Shown here one piece after another: positions 36,440-51,932 of a DNA stretch of 64,000 bases. The stretch is from the NCBI GenBank assembly GCA_002794735.1, contig NBAZ01000002.1, positions 2,356,001 through 2,420,000 on the forward strand. Reading direction: 5' to 3'. This stretch comes from Pyrrhoderma lamaoense (Eukaryota; Basidiomycota; Agaricomycetes; Hymenochaetales; Hymenochaetaceae). Positions within the stretch are counted from its first letter, which is position 1; every line of letters starts with the position of its first letter. Below the pieces are notes generated by a model. That model saw only the letters and a list, made by a program, of their open reading frames with translations. It was not told the origin of the DNA and ran no database searches. A program made the position numbers and the translations under genes.

Positions 36440-39400
36440 ACATAAGCAACACACTTACATATCTACGCATGCAGACAAGTAGGTTATTAACTGTTAGGCC
36501 TACAAACGTAGATTAACCAAACATGAACACACACGTACTTACACATCCGTCTCCGCGGAAGACCCTTCTTCGACCGGGACTTTGTTTACTCTTCAGGCCC
36601 CCCTCCACTCACCCCTGTTTGAGTTTTGGTCCTTCAGAAAAGTATGACTCAGAGATTAAGGTTGTTCCTTTGATACATTAACTCCATCTCCACGACTACA
36701 CCATGAGTTCTTCTGTGCGCACGGACTTCGGGCGGTAAGTTCCAGTGGGGCTTGAAGTAAACAAGCAAGCGTCAATCACATCTCATCCCTTAGACTTAGT
36801 TATAGATAAAGCCCACTCGTCTTTATCTCCCTCCATCCCCACTGGTAGAACTCTGTCAACTCTTGGGATTTTGAAATGAAATGGAAACTACCTGAAAGCG
36901 GATGATATATTCCAACATATGGATATAATGAGAGTCTCTTACTAAACATGCATGTCTTATCGCGCGCTCTATGAAAAAAGACTCCAGATGCATGATTCAA
37001 CTGCACTGACTCCAACCGCAACCTCCAGGAGACAAAGGGGGTAACGCTTGCATAAGTAGCAATAGCGACAGAGCTGAGAAGCCCTTCCCTCCCCGCTCAA
37101 GAAGCATCCCAAAACTTGATAATAATTAGTAACAAGAAACAAGATCCAAAAATTCCTGCCGCTTGTCGGAACCAATCTAAGGAAGAAGGTACTCATCACC
37201 AAGATGAGTATCCTCGTCCCCGGCTGATGGCTAAACGGGAGCCTGGAGTGAGAGGGAGGGTTCAGCCGTAATGGGTAACGTTAACCACTGGCATCTCTCT
37301 TCCTGCCTTCTTAACTTCTTAACTTCTTCTCTTCTTTACCGTGTCAACCGACCAACTAACCAATTGATTGGAAGTATAACTTTTTTTACAGGGTCAAGAA
37401 GACGGGTACAAATTTCATGATGTAAGTGTAAAAGAAGCTTATGGTTCATCGAAGCTCCCAGAAGCATTCAGGAAGTAGGTGGGAGGGGGGATGGGAATAC
37501 GGAAGATAGAAGACGTGTGACTTTGTGGGTGGGATTTTGTTCCATTTTTGTAACTACACACCTCAACGAATAAAAAGAAAGTTTGGAAAAAACAAGCTTT
37601 ATTATCTGTTTGATTATAATACGAATGCAAGTACACGGCCGGGGTTACTAGTATTGGCATATGCTGCGCCACTACTAAACTAGCGGCTATATTAGCAGTG
37701 ATATCCATGATTTACGGTCTACCTCTAATAGAATATGGTTTCCTTTTCTTTCTCTTAAGATCCTGGTACAGATGAGAGTGACTTGTATAAGAAAGATACG
37801 AAGATGAATAATGATACGAATAACATATGTACGAACTTACAGGGAAAAAGATTATATATCAACTCTTTTTTTATATCTATATGATAACTTAGTAATATCA
37901 TATCGTTTTGCTCTTGGGGTATGTGTCTAGACCCATGAAAGGAGGGTCTCAGGCTTAGTAGTCTTGGTGAATGTCAAAAATCAATTCAGCCCTCAATTTC
38001 AATTTCAATTTCCATCTCCCTCTCCGTAGAAGTGGCAGTGGCAGTAGTAATAATCACTCTCCTCCCCCTCATCTCCCTCTCCCCCCGTCATCCCCGATTT
38101 CCTCTTCTAGGCGTTCTAGACAATTGTTTGATTGTGATCATATTCCGAAAATTGCGCCGACATAATAACGCACTAAAAGTTGAAGTGAACACCACCCTTG
38201 CACTGCATTTTTTCTGCTTTCGTGATCTGATGATTTCCAAGTTGTTTCCGGTTATAATCGTTTGAATCTGAATCTACGATAACTGACCCACTAGCCACTA
38301 GCGGCTGTGGGGGCCACCAGGGATTCGGAAGAAGGGGGAGGAGGTAGGGGAGGAGGGAGAGGGTGGATCTGCAAATTTAAAGTTACTAATACGTGTACTA
38401 CTACAGTGGATATTGAGTTCAGATGTATAACAGCAGATGTATGCATAGCATGATATAAAACCTTGAATTAGAAAACCCTCATAAATAAATAAATACATAT
38501 GCAAAAAAACGAACCAATTAAGAATTATATGAATTAACATGAAACTCTCTCCTCTCACTCTGCTTTTTTTGTGCGGGCCTTACAGGATAGTATCAGTGTG
38601 TGTGTATCAGGTTCAAACAAACTCGCTTATACTAAGTTGTATGTAATTTCCTTTCTCCCCCTTCCCGCCAAGGTCCCCCCCACACACTGCATACAAACAT
38701 CATGAAACAAATATACACACACAACAAATCCACGTACACACACGCCCCCCAATGATCCTAATCTGATTTTTCTCACTTTCATAATTAAAATTGAATTAGA
38801 GGAAGTGGGGGGGGGATGCGAGTCGATAGCACTTTGCAAGTTTTTACAATTTATATCTATAATTAATATTTGTATGTATCAGGGAAAAACAAAGAGAACA
38901 TGAAACGCAAGTTTCCACACTTTATACTATGCCGTGTGTCTGTATTGTAAGAAGTTTTGTTCTGGTCCTCACGGAAGCTTAGGCCTCATTGGCCGGATGG
39001 GAGGGATGAAGGGGTTGATTAGTTTATTTAGCCACTGCTCCCAGTGGATCTCGCTTAAAGAAAGAAGAAAAATTGTTTTGTGAATCCCCCTCAGACACAC
39101 GAACACAGGCGATCTGCTACTGAATACTCGTACTACTTTCAGATTCTTGTTTCCAGATCTGAGTCGTAGCGAGTGAAAGCTCGTACGTACGCAACACACA
39201 CGCACACACATACAAGTTAGAGTCAGAGTCATTAGCGATCATGTCCAGGGTGTACCTATACAATGCTCGCTCGGCTAGTCAGGGACAATCATCGTACATA
39301 CAGCCACCAGTGACCCATCCTCCCTCCCCTTCACACACCCCGAATCTCTGCCTACCTAGATCGGGATACTTGCTCGTGCTCGTGCTCAGGGTTCAAAAGT

Positions 39401-40071
39401 AACAAATATACAAATCAGTATCAAAAATTTACTATTATTGTATCAGAAACTCCTGGGTCCTCTAGAAATTTGATATCTCAACATATGATATGATAAAACA
39501 AAGTGATACAGGTGCATATGATATATGATAATAAGGATAACATACAACTCTATAAATGAGTGGTCAAATAAACGTACGATTGATATGGCCATAGTATGAT
39601 TTAAATATATGATATATGTGATACGCACGAATATGATTCGTGCAAATATAAGGTAACCAACATGAGAGGAAAGAGGGGGGAAGGGATAGAGGATAGATCC
39701 ATGTTTTAACGATCTAACGAATATCGAATAACCAGAAACCAGACTTCTTCAGACACTGATGAACCCAACGAATTAACACGAACTTCCCAAAATTACCCGA
39801 AATTCTTTATATGAATCGCTGTCAAGCGATGAAACATGACCGACCACTCACGAAAAGAGGGAGAGAGGGAGGGGTAGGGCGGGGGATTGGACCCTCTTCC
39901 AACACACACTACGTAATTTACAGTTCATAAGGAGACAAAGACAGAGACAAAGAGTGGATAAAATGGTAATCCTAATTCACTCAGTTGATCCTACTTCGGG
40001 CAGATAGGACCCCTACATGCGTTAGACCCTGTCATATACATATACAAATGTATGATGGTGTGCATGCGTGC

Positions 40072-40117
40072 CATGATGTATGCATGTATGTATGTTTGGA
40101 TAGATGTATGTATGGAC
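40072..40117. repeat. TATG/CATG microsatellite
   Basis: Imperfect tetranucleotide repeat with units ATGT/GTAT/GCAT, interrupted by GTTTGGATA. It lies in the 6.6-kb gene desert. Confidence 0.7.
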
Positions 40118-40987
40118 GGGCGGGTGTTGGGGTAGTCGTGGTAATAACCGATAACCCTGATCCTTACACATACCAATTAGCATAAACCAACCACAAGTGA
40201 AGGTGTTCCCCAGAAAAAGGAGAACCAATGGGCGAAGAAAAAACGGGGAGCTTTGCTGTGCATGTACTTCTGTTTTTCTTTACTTTTCTACCCTTCCCAG
40301 TTTTTTTTAGAAATCCTTATTCATTATGAGCCAAAAGAGGATCCGTGAAGCTTATTTGGCCACTACAGACTGTTACACTACGTCCATTATTCGATAAGGT
40401 TATAATCAATACTCCAAGATAAAAAGGAAAAACATGGGTTATTTGTGTGTCACTGAGTGAGACTTGTTATGCGGCTAGATTACGGTAGAGAGTGGTAGTG
40501 CGTGTGTACGTAGAAGGAAGGGGGGTAGGTGGGAGCTCTGCCTTCGTGTGACTGGTGAAAGGGGGGAGACCGATAAGTAAGATGTAAACAAGTAAAGAAG
40601 ATTATAAGACCTATACTTAAACCAAGAACATACCACCAAGCAAGGGCGAAGAGAAACCAAAAAGAATAAACAGAGAATAGGAAAAGGAAAATATATGAAG
40701 GGGGAAAGGGCAGTTTACAAGTATCTACTTTACAATAAAGTAAGTATAAAATGCGGAAAAGAATGCATAGTTGCAATTCAGTCACATTATCGATCACATT
40801 TCCTTAGTATATAAGAGATTAGAATCAAAGGCGATAGAGCGAGAGCGTAACAGAAAGAAAAGTGAGTAAGACGCTGAGGTTAGGTGAAGTATCAGTAATA
40901 ACACCGCCAGGGGGTGGGGGGGAGTGCCCTTACTTCCCATTCCAATCAATGGTAGGTCAGGGGGCAAAGCAAGACAATAAGTGAGAG

Positions 40988-43566
40988 TCAAAGGCCACAT
41001 AGATCATAGTGAACTATCGTCGCTACCCCACCTCCGTCAGTAGGACTATGCATTGCACCAAAGGCAGATACTGAGTCCTCAATCCCGACTCCAGATGGGT
41101 GAGCATGATTATTCTTAGAATTGTTAATATTCGCAGGATTGCCTCCTTGTCCCCGTTTCTTCATCTAAGGAAAATGACAGGACAGACATATCATAAGTAA
41201 GCGAGATGTTCAAGTAAAGATAGTGAGAGCGAGTAAGAACGAATAGGAAACTTACCAACTTAGCATAGACTAGCCCACAGGCATTGCAAAGCGTTCTCGG
41301 CCCTAAAAAACGTAAGAACGAGAAGAAAAAAAGGAATATAAATCAGTAATTTAATTCTAGATCATTGGCGAGGGCTTTTTTGACAAGCTCAAATCAAATT
41401 TCATTAATCAAAAGGAGATTTGCTCGCACCTAATGGTCCTCTCCTCCATTCTGGTGTTGAAGTAGCGTCGCATCCTAGACACTTCTGGCTCTGTCCTTCA
41501 GGCGCCTCGCCCTAGAATCAAGCAATAAAAAAATCCCCAAAAAAGAACAATTTCAAAAATAGCGAATCAAACGTAATGGACGTATTTTATCCGCAATTTC
41601 CAGGTGTTAGAGATATATGAAACCAAAGGGATAAATTAGCGATCAGGATAAAGTACATTTAGAAGAATTCATAAATAAAAGAACGATTCGGAGTAAAATC
41701 ATAATTTCACGATTAATTAAACAAACATATAGGATGAGTAGAAGGTCAGAGAGAGAGTTAGGGAAGACTAACCTGACGTCTGGCACTTGCAAGGGCAGCT
41801 GCACTGAGCTCGGGTGATAGGCTTTCCATACCCGCGCCATTTCTCGCGTCCTCGCTTGCTACTGACATAGTTCGATCATGTTGAATCTGCTGATGAGCGG
41901 CAGAACTGGATCCACTAGAACCGCTATGCGTGTTGTGGATGGGAGAAGAAGCTTGCTGTTGCTGTTGCTGATGAGGGTGAAAATATTGAAATCCCTTTCT
42001 CGCCGCGCGCACTAGCTCTTCTATCCTATCTAATGGTACCGGCCTTTCCCCTGACCCTGGCTGTTGCAATTGGTGTGGCTGGGAGATAGAGAGGCAATCT
42101 TCGTAGAGTTGCTGATACGTTCGCGACATCTGTTGTTGGCCAGGTGGACAAGGAGAATTTTTTTGGGGGAGGAGATGATGAATTGAATGAATAATTGAAT
42201 GTATAAAGATATAAAAAACATCGGATGGAAAGAAAAAGGAAGTAATTAAATTTAGTTTTGAATATGAACTTCAATAACGTTAAGAAGAGAAGAAGAAGAA
42301 GGGACTTTTAAAGTGAAAATAAGAACGGACCTTTGAGAGATCAGAAAGTGACGGAACGTACGGCCCAGAAGCCAAGGACGTAGCAGTACTCGACGGGGAT
42401 CGAAATGGAGGCGGCGGTGCAGTATCCCCTCCGTGCATGCCATATTCCCTCCCCCTCCCCCTAGAAGTGCTCGTAGGTGAATGAGTACTAGAATACGAGA
42501 TACGTGGCGAATATTGTGGTTGGTGAGGTGTCGAGCCTGATGCAGAGCCCATAGTGTAAGGTCGCTGCTCTATGTGTGGGCTTGCTGTCATGTCGCCAGT
42601 CTGCCGATTCGCGGCGTACGAAGCCGTCTCTGGCGCTGTAGAATAATTTTGTTGTTGCTGCTGTTGGGCCCATGACGAAGGAGGGTTTGGTTCGTCTGAA
42701 GCCCAAGGATTATGGCTTTGTGTGTACGGAGACATATATGGTGGATTTGAGTATTGCTGTTGCTGTTGTTGTTGTGGGTGCTGGTGATTCACATGCAAGT
42801 TTGTATGTGAAATGGGAGACGCGGTTCGCATAGGTGGGAGGGAAGAAGGATGTGAAGTAGAAGAAGTAGTCGTAGTTGTAGAAGCCGGAGCCGCGTTTGT
42901 ATGGCTGACATAGGACGAAGAGGAAGAGGAAGCATGATGTTCATACGGAGAAGATGTCGAAGCCGGAGCATTAGCCGTGGAAGAAGATTGATAGGGATTA
43001 TGATGATGATGATGGGGATAGTTATAGGAAGACGGAGGATAGGCCGAGTAGCTTCTCCCGTCGCCTGAGACAGCCGCAGCAGTGACAGGAGAGTAAGAAG
43101 ATGGTTCCGCGCCTGGTGGACCTCCTGCAGGGATAGGGGGAGGACCTGAAGCAGGGGCGAATGAGGACGACGATTGTGGATGACGAGAGCTCACTGCTAG
43201 AGCCGCTGCCGATCCGCCAAGAGCCCCACCGAGGGAGGAATATTGCATTGAAGAAGAGCGTGTGGATGAAGCAGTGGCATACATTTGTCTAGTGTTGCTG
43301 CTGCCGCCGGTAGTGCTACCTGTACGTGCTCCTGATGCACCTGCCAGTTGAGGTTGTGGTGGATATGAAGACTGGGTAGACGGGGGACGAGAGTTTGAAG
43401 AGTGCGGATGAAGATGAGGGAGAGGGAGAGAAGATGAATGCTGCTGGTTGTTGTTGTTGTTGTGATGATGATGAGCTCGCGGAATTGGGGAGCGTGACGG
43501 GGACGGGGAGAGCATCGTCTGGAGAGGATGAGTGGATGACTTATAAACGAAAACGATTTCATGCAC
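40988..43566 (-). CDS. GATA transcription factor, NsdD-like type IVb finger
   Basis: The first exon (from 43566, or ATG 43515 giving MLSPSPSRSPIPR) encodes a very long Ser/Pro/Gln/His/Tyr-rich region with poly-His, poly-Asn and poly-Gln runs. It splices to MSRTYQQLYEDCLSISQPHQ, then RIEELVRAARKGFQYFHPH, then LSPELSAAALASARRQ. The C-terminal finger is split over small exons: QSQKCLGCDATSTPEWRRG, PLGPRTLCNACGLVYAKL and MKKRGQGGNPAN. The Cys-X2-Cys-X18-Cys-X2-Cys spacing is type IVb, as in NsdD/SUB-1 and white-collar 2. No PAS domain is visible, and a C-terminal finger after a disordered region fits NsdD, a regulator of sexual development. The protein ends in HYDLCGL at 40988. No frame error is needed. 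Confidence 0.82.
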
Positions 43567-45389
43567 AATTCATACGCTCGCACATAACTTTGTAAAAACA
43601 ACTCAAACGGCACCCACACGTGAGAGCTCTCTTGCCCAGTCCCTGCTCTTCAGTCCAAGTCCAAAATGAAGAAAAGATATTGAAAAATAGATGTATAAAA
43701 ATAGTTAGAGTCAGAGTCAGTTTCTTTTCAATTTTCGGAAAAGCAAAAAATATAAAATATGAATAAAATTCAAAAATCAGAAAAAGGGAAGAGAGGGAGG
43801 AGGGAGGGACCAAATGAAGTATGACAAACACAGGGCAGAACGAGAGAGTTGAAAAGGCTATTTTGCAACCTTCTCCCTGTTTGAAAATAGATCCCCCTTG
43901 CTCAGAGAGCCGACGGGCAACGATGCAAGTTAAAACACGTATGGCTGCAATTAGGAAAACCGCAGAAGGAAATCATAATTCATCCCGTTGCCACATAAGA
44001 AAAAAAAATCATAATCCCCTCTCATCCTCGTCCTCATTCTCTCTTCATCTCCTCTCTCTTTGCTGAATCTATCAGCCTTAATCAATTCCAACTCGGACAA
44101 CTCACCCAAAAACTTCCCTTGCCCTGCGGAGTACCCAAAAAAGAAAATTAGGGTTTTTCCTTTTTTTTTCTTTTGTGTAGATGATAACAATGTAAATCGT
44201 GACTCTTTTTAATTGTTATTAATCACACCTCTCCGGGGGACCACAAAAACTCTCTTTCTCTGTTCCTTTTTAAATTACCTCAAAGAGCTTTTCTTTTCCG
44301 GTGTTTCAGGTGATTTCAGAGGAAAATTAAGTTTTTTTGATGACCAGAAGAAGTAAAGTAAGCTGCTGAGGGATGAGAGACAAGAAAGAATGAACAAACA
44401 GGAAGCCAGGGCCAGGCCGCCAGGAGAGGGGACGAAGAGAGAAGGGAGGGAGAGAGACCCGTGACCGCCGAGAGAGCGGGCTCTCGGAGACTGCTAAGCC
44501 TGATGATAGACCTCGTCCTCGTAGTCCTGACACCTCAACCCTGCGTCTCCCTACGACGCTAGTGTGAGCCGCAAGGGGCAGAAACAACGTTAGATTGAAT
44601 AATTATACTATATCCAAAGCAGCAGGGAAAGATCCGGTGATAGGATTTTTTATAATATAAATGAACTAATGCCAGATTAGATATAACTCGGTATCCATCT
44701 ATCTACCCACAAGAAAAAAAAAGATAAAACGGCGGCTTCTTTTCGTCTTTCCTTTTTCTGCCTCCTTCTTTAGGTCACAGACCACACAGATACAAACAAT
44801 GCTTGTCGTTAGGAAGAAGAGAGGGGAGGGAAGGGGAGGAACAGGGGGCGAAACAAGGAAGTCGGTCGTCGACCACGGGAGGAACGTCTTTCAGGAATAG
44901 CGCCCGCTTCTTTCTTGGGTTCTTATGTTCGATGCTATCGTCATGCAGGCTTCCTCGCTATACTTGTACCTCCAACTCATATTCGGGACTGATGGCCGAA
45001 TTCGCGGCATTTATATTATTCAATCTACCATTCAAATTGAATGTGAATGGTTATAAAAAGCATAAAAAAAGAGAACAGGTCAAAAAAAGAGTGTAAAAGT
45101 TGATTGAAACTATGGGGAATTTTTCTTCATACAAAAGAGGAAAATAAAGGAAAAGTGTAAGTGTGGATGCATAATCAAATAGGAAAAGTCATAAATGCAA
45201 TGCAACATATTGGATATAAAACAATCAAATCAAATCAATTAGTTAATGAGATGAAATGCTAGGATATGCCAGAGAAAATATACAAGGAGATTGGGATTAT
45301 GCAAGTATTGAAAGAGAGAGAGAAAGAGAGAGAGAAAATAAAGTGAGAAGATGAATTCCATCCAGACTATAGTCTACTGTCTTTCTATC
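43567..45389. other. Long upstream region of the GATA regulator
   Basis: About 1.8 kb between the GATA gene and the 3' end of the next minus-strand gene. Small minus-strand frames (for example 43559-43831) could be upstream ORFs in a long leader. Pyrimidine- and purine-rich tracts are frequent on either strand. A GA microsatellite lies at the right end. Confidence 0.4.
45310..45337. repeat. GA-rich microsatellite
   Basis: Two adjacent GA dinucleotide stretches separated by AAA, just downstream of the CxxC-motif gene. Simple-sequence repeat with no inferred function. Confidence 0.7.
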
Positions 45390-48309
45390 CTAAAAAAAAG
45401 TCCCTCCATCCCCCTTATCACGATCTCGGTCCTGTTCAACACGGACTTTACTTTGTCGTTTCCCAGCTACGATAGTATCACCACCAACAGGAACCTGTTC
45501 CTCAGGTAGATCGTCTCCGTAGTCATCCTCATCTTCTTCAACTTCTTCATTTTCTGCGCCCGATCCACCAACCGCCACTCCAGTAGCAGTATTAGTATTC
45601 ATATTAGTGTTAGTATGAGTAGTAGCCGAAGCAACACCCTTTCCCCTCCTCCCAGCCGCAGCTGCCGCAGCCCTCTCCAACGCTCTTCTTCTCCTCTTCA
45701 GTATCACCTTCCTCTGCGAAACAGCCTTATCGAATGCCTTATCATCATCCCCATAAAACAGCCTATACTCGCAAAACGCACAAATCCACTCTTCCTCCGG
45801 GTTCGTCAAGTTCGTCGTCGCTAACGGTTGAACGCTTCCCGCAGAACGTTTCTTACGCGGAGAGAGAGAAGCAGATAAGAACCTTATTGGGAATGGACCT
45901 AGATAACTTTGTAGGTTGAGTGCTCCTAGAACACTTCCTGTAGATCCCATTCCTCCCCCTCTCCCCCTCCTCCTGCCCCTGCCCCTCCTCCCCCAGCTCC
46001 AGAGCCATTGTAACCTGAACCGCTGTAGAAGTAATTTCCATTACCACTAGCAGAGTGGTGGAATGGACCACTACCCGAATTCGGTAGACGAGAGGGTACG
46101 TAGTTTCGCAGATGGTGCGGATTAGAGGCATTCGCTAAGGCGGACCGCTTCTTTTTCTTCTTGCTTTTCGCCTTCGAAGTCGAGGCTACGATAGGTTTCC
46201 CTCCGGTGTTTCCTGAGGGTACATCACCATTAGCACCCCCTCCATCGCCCGCACCGACTACTGACGTCGGTAACCCAACGGTTCTAGAAGTTTGCGCAGA
46301 GAGGGCGGCGGTTTGAGGGTTCTGGTGCTGGAACTGGCCCGAAGAACGTTCAGTATGCTGCTGTTGCTGCTTCGCCCTCTGCATCTTAGCGACAACAGCT
46401 GCTGCCTGTCGAGCAGCCTCAGCAGCCCTAGCAGCTTGACGCGAAAACTCTTCATCAAAACGAGTTTGTAGGTTGGCTACTTCCTTACTCGTCTTTCTCA
46501 CCCGTTCCGAAGCTAGGAACCCATCGGAAATTAACAATCAACAATCACAAAAAATTGTAGATGATAAAATGAAAAAGAAAGAAAGAAAATTTTTGAAATT
46601 AAAAACCCGATGAAGATGGACAGGGACAAAGAGAAAACAAGATCCCCCGACGACATATGCAATGAAGCAAGAATTAATTAAGACAAAACAAGTAAAGAAA
46701 AAGGGAGTTCAACGCACTGGGACTATCATATTCAAATGAGAAGGTACACTCAGGAATCCTCTTATTCTCATCCACAGGTACTGAAGCTGAAGAAGATCTC
46801 TTGCTTCCCGCGACAGTTATGCGCCTCTTCTCTTTCGGAGACGATGAGAAGGACTTTTAGGTAGATCTTGGAGGGGTTTACCGGCGGTATCAGTACTAGA
46901 ACCAGAATTATTGCCATTATCGTCCAAAGTAGTAATAGTAGAATTCGTGGTGGCTACTGCCATTCCAGTAGCAGCATGGTAGAAGTAGTCGGATAGCCAT
47001 TTTGGAAATGATATTCGTATTTAGAGAATGGGCGTCTGCTTGAGAGAGCTTGGTCGAGAGCGAGTGAATCGTTATATGAGAAAGCTCCGAGGACGGCTGC
47101 TAATTGGCGTTTTCGACTCTTGAGCATCTCTTTCAGCTGCAGGCCTGCCTGAGCTGCTAAGCTGAGTTTACCTCGTCTCTTGAGGGCTAAAACGATAGAG
47201 TTCATGCCATCATTGATGTTGTAGCCGCCACTAGTACTATTACTTCCGTAGGTGGGGCTGAATGCCGAGTGAGCTAGAGGCGGCGGGGCTGGAGGGATAG
47301 TATCAATAGGTTCTGCAGCTACACCTCGTTCTGCACCAAATAATGCTTCCCCATCTTCCTCTTCCCCATCTTGAGAATCTAGTATGTCTTCAAGACGTGC
47401 ATGTGCAGCGATGGGCACTTTTCGCTTTTTAAAGTTCTTTGGTTTACCTGGGGGAGATGTAGATGTGTTGTTCATTGACAGTGTTGACATTGGCCTGGAT
47501 AGATCAGAGTGATCCATAGCTGTAGATATAGATAAGGGATGTCCTCCGCCGCCGATGTTTCTGTTTCCATGGCCCGTCTTAGCCCCAGCTCTAGTCCTAA
47601 TTCCAGTCCCGATTCCACCAAAGCCATGTCGAAAGCCAGATGATGCGTTTTCATACCGATCGCGCCCATCCATTCCTCCATTATTATTATAACCTCCATC
47701 ATACCGGTCGTCTCCAAGTGCCTTCAAGTCTGCAGGATGAACGTGTCGCGAATCGATATCATCTTCAAACATATCCCCATCACCACCCTCTTCCCTTCCT
47801 GCTCCTCCTCTTATTCCTCCACTTCCTAGTAATCCATCGTTCCTATTCAGCGCATCATCATCAATGGCAGGATCTGTGTTCACGTTATCTCCATCCGTAG
47901 TACCAGCACGGGAGAAGTTAAGCTGTTGCTGTGACTGATCCCTAAGCTGACAAAAAGCTGGAGACTTGGAAGAATAAGAATCCGACGGTATATTACCAGA
48001 CGTCGTCATCGTTGTCATCGTCGCAGCGTCCTTCTTCCCGATACCAATCTCACTGATGACAGACTCTCCTGTTCCTTCCCCACTTTCAGTTTCATGTGCA
48101 CCAGCACCAGTGTTAGTACGAGTATCATCGATCGTCGTCCGACGACGCTTCGGTAACGGTATAACCCTTCGCAACGATGGAAACTCTGGTACATCAAATA
48201 TCGTTCCATGACCACGAAGCGCTACTCCTATCTGCTGCTGATGCTGCATTCCTTTTACTCCACCTTCATCACGAACACCTTCATCCCCACCTCCACCGTC
48301 TTCAGCCAT
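45390..48309 (-). CDS. Conserved fungal protein with C-terminal WxCxFCEY motif
   Basis: The first exon (48309 to about 46740) encodes a long Gly/Ser/Asp-rich region with an embedded conserved patch: VPEFPSLRRVIPLPKRRRT, LKRRGKLSLAAQAGLQLKEM, then KEKRRITVAGSKR and IPECTFSFEYDSP. After an intron of roughly 220 bp, SERVRKTSKEVANLQTRFDE continues into an Ala-rich helix and a Lys-rich patch. The C-terminus has EEEWICAFCEYRLFYGDDDK, KAVSQRKVILKRRRRALER and an acidic tail. The WICAFCEY segment recalls an uncharacterised family in filamentous fungi that carries a WxCxFCEYxxxFG motif; a CxxC pair could bind metal. Nuclear localisation is likely from the basic clusters. Three single-base deletions are inferred (46983-46984, 46855-46858 and a C-run near 45955-45967). 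Confidence 0.65.
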
Positions 48310-49420
48310 CTTTTTTTTCAGATGTTAATCAAAGAAACCAAGAAAAAAAAATATAACTATTTCCCTCGTTTTTTCTCTGTGTATATGTGTATATGTGTTC
48401 CTTCCCCTAAAGAGAGAATAGATTATAGTTTTTTTCGTATCAAAATGATCAATATAGTCAACTCCCTTTTTTCAAAAAATAATAATAATAAACTTTGGGA
48501 TGACTCGTCACTCAAAGGGAAGGGGAGGGGGGCACATGCGTTTTTCGTTTTTGCTTGTTTGCATAAGCGCCGCATATCCTTTCTTCCCGCATCCTGAGAA
48601 TCAAAGTCCTTTCCAGCACTTTCTCTCTACCCAAATTTTTATTCCAAGGAGTTATTAAAAATTTTATTACTATTATTATAATTATCTGAGTTCGCTATCT
48701 CCTTATCCACAAAAGGAACAAAGTAACAAGATATTCAGGGCAAATCTTCTTTCTTGAGATAATCTTATGATCAGGTACTAGTAAAATAAAACGCTGGATG
48801 TATTGATTTAGTTGATTATACGCGATAAAACAGTTTTAAGAAAAGGAAGTAAAACTACTACGATACACGGTGCTCTAGCACAAAAGTCTCTCGCTATGCA
48901 ATTACATGAGTTGATTGGATATACTATGATATCTGCCCTTGCAGATGATGCGGTTGGCCCGCCTCTAAGTGATCAGTCGACAATGGGGAATGGGAACAGA
49001 GGGGATAATGCAAAGACGAATAATCTAGGGCCAAAAAATATCATCTATGAGCAGATCAGAGAGAAGAAGAAAAAAAAGAGTAGAGAAAAACGATTATAAA
49101 AGAAAAGAATATAGAATGAGAAAAAGCGATGAGACAAATGCCGATATTGCCAGAGGTGCGAGAGCAACGTATAATGATGATAGTAGAGCTAGAAAAAATA
49201 TGATGCGAAGGAGAAAAACGTTCCAAAAAATGATTCAGAAGAGAAAAAAAAACATGGCATAGCCAGCGCGCGAAGTAGCTGTCGTCCGCATTCACATCGA
49301 GGGTCGTAAGCATAAACTAAGGAAGGTCATATAGGAAAGTCACGTAATGTAGGAGATAAAGGTAGTCGCGATGCTGTAGCGGACTGTAATGTCCATGTCT
49401 TGTTGTGCGGGATCGAGAAT
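48310..49420. other. Intergenic region between the CxxC-motif gene and DED1
   Basis: About 1.1 kb holding the promoter of the CxxC-motif gene and the DED1 3' region. A-rich tracts occur near 48340 and 49065-49085. No coding evidence. Confidence 0.4.
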
Positions 49421-51563
<2,143 letters not shown>

Positions 51564-51932
51564 ACTAAAGGAATTATAGGGTGAAGAAAAGATTGTTAAT
51601 GAGTATATGATCTAGAAGGACGTCGTGGTCGTCGTTAAAGAAAAGGACGAGCAAGAACACCTCGGTATCGAAATTTTCTGACCATCATGACTAAACTTTC
51701 CCACACAGCCTTACAGACACACCATTTCAACGTTTCGTTCTTTGTAAACACGCAACTGAAAAAGTTAATTTGCAATTGTCCAAAACTAAAGTGTCCAAAA
51801 TACAACAAGAATGCACGCCCAAAGACCGTTATAGAAGAAGAAAGAAACTACAAGGGTATTCCAGAAAGAAAGGAAATGATATCTCGACGTCGATAAGCAT
51901 ATTATGGTGGGTATTCAACGCTAAAAATATTT
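51564..51932. other. Intergenic region upstream of DED1
   Basis: About 370 bp holding the DED1 promoter and 5' leader and the 3' end of the ADF-H/PH gene. Nothing further recognised. Confidence 0.4.

Larger units (their letters stand above)
34408..40987. other. 6.6-kb convergent intergenic region without recognisable genes
   Basis: This is by far the longest gap in the window, lying between the 3' ends of SPT20 and the GATA gene. I found only short frames (the longest about 89 codons), none with a domain, signal peptide or sensible splicing. It contains simple-sequence tracts: a 12-C run, TATG/CATG units near 40080, CA-rich stretches near 39185 and many purine or pyrimidine tracts. It could contain long UTRs, non-coding transcripts or decayed sequence. 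I cannot support any gene here. Confidence 0.5.

Noticed and set aside
37439..38558. Small frames in the gene desert, one with a membrane-like segment
   Set aside because: Too short, no start context, no splicing support and no recognisable family.
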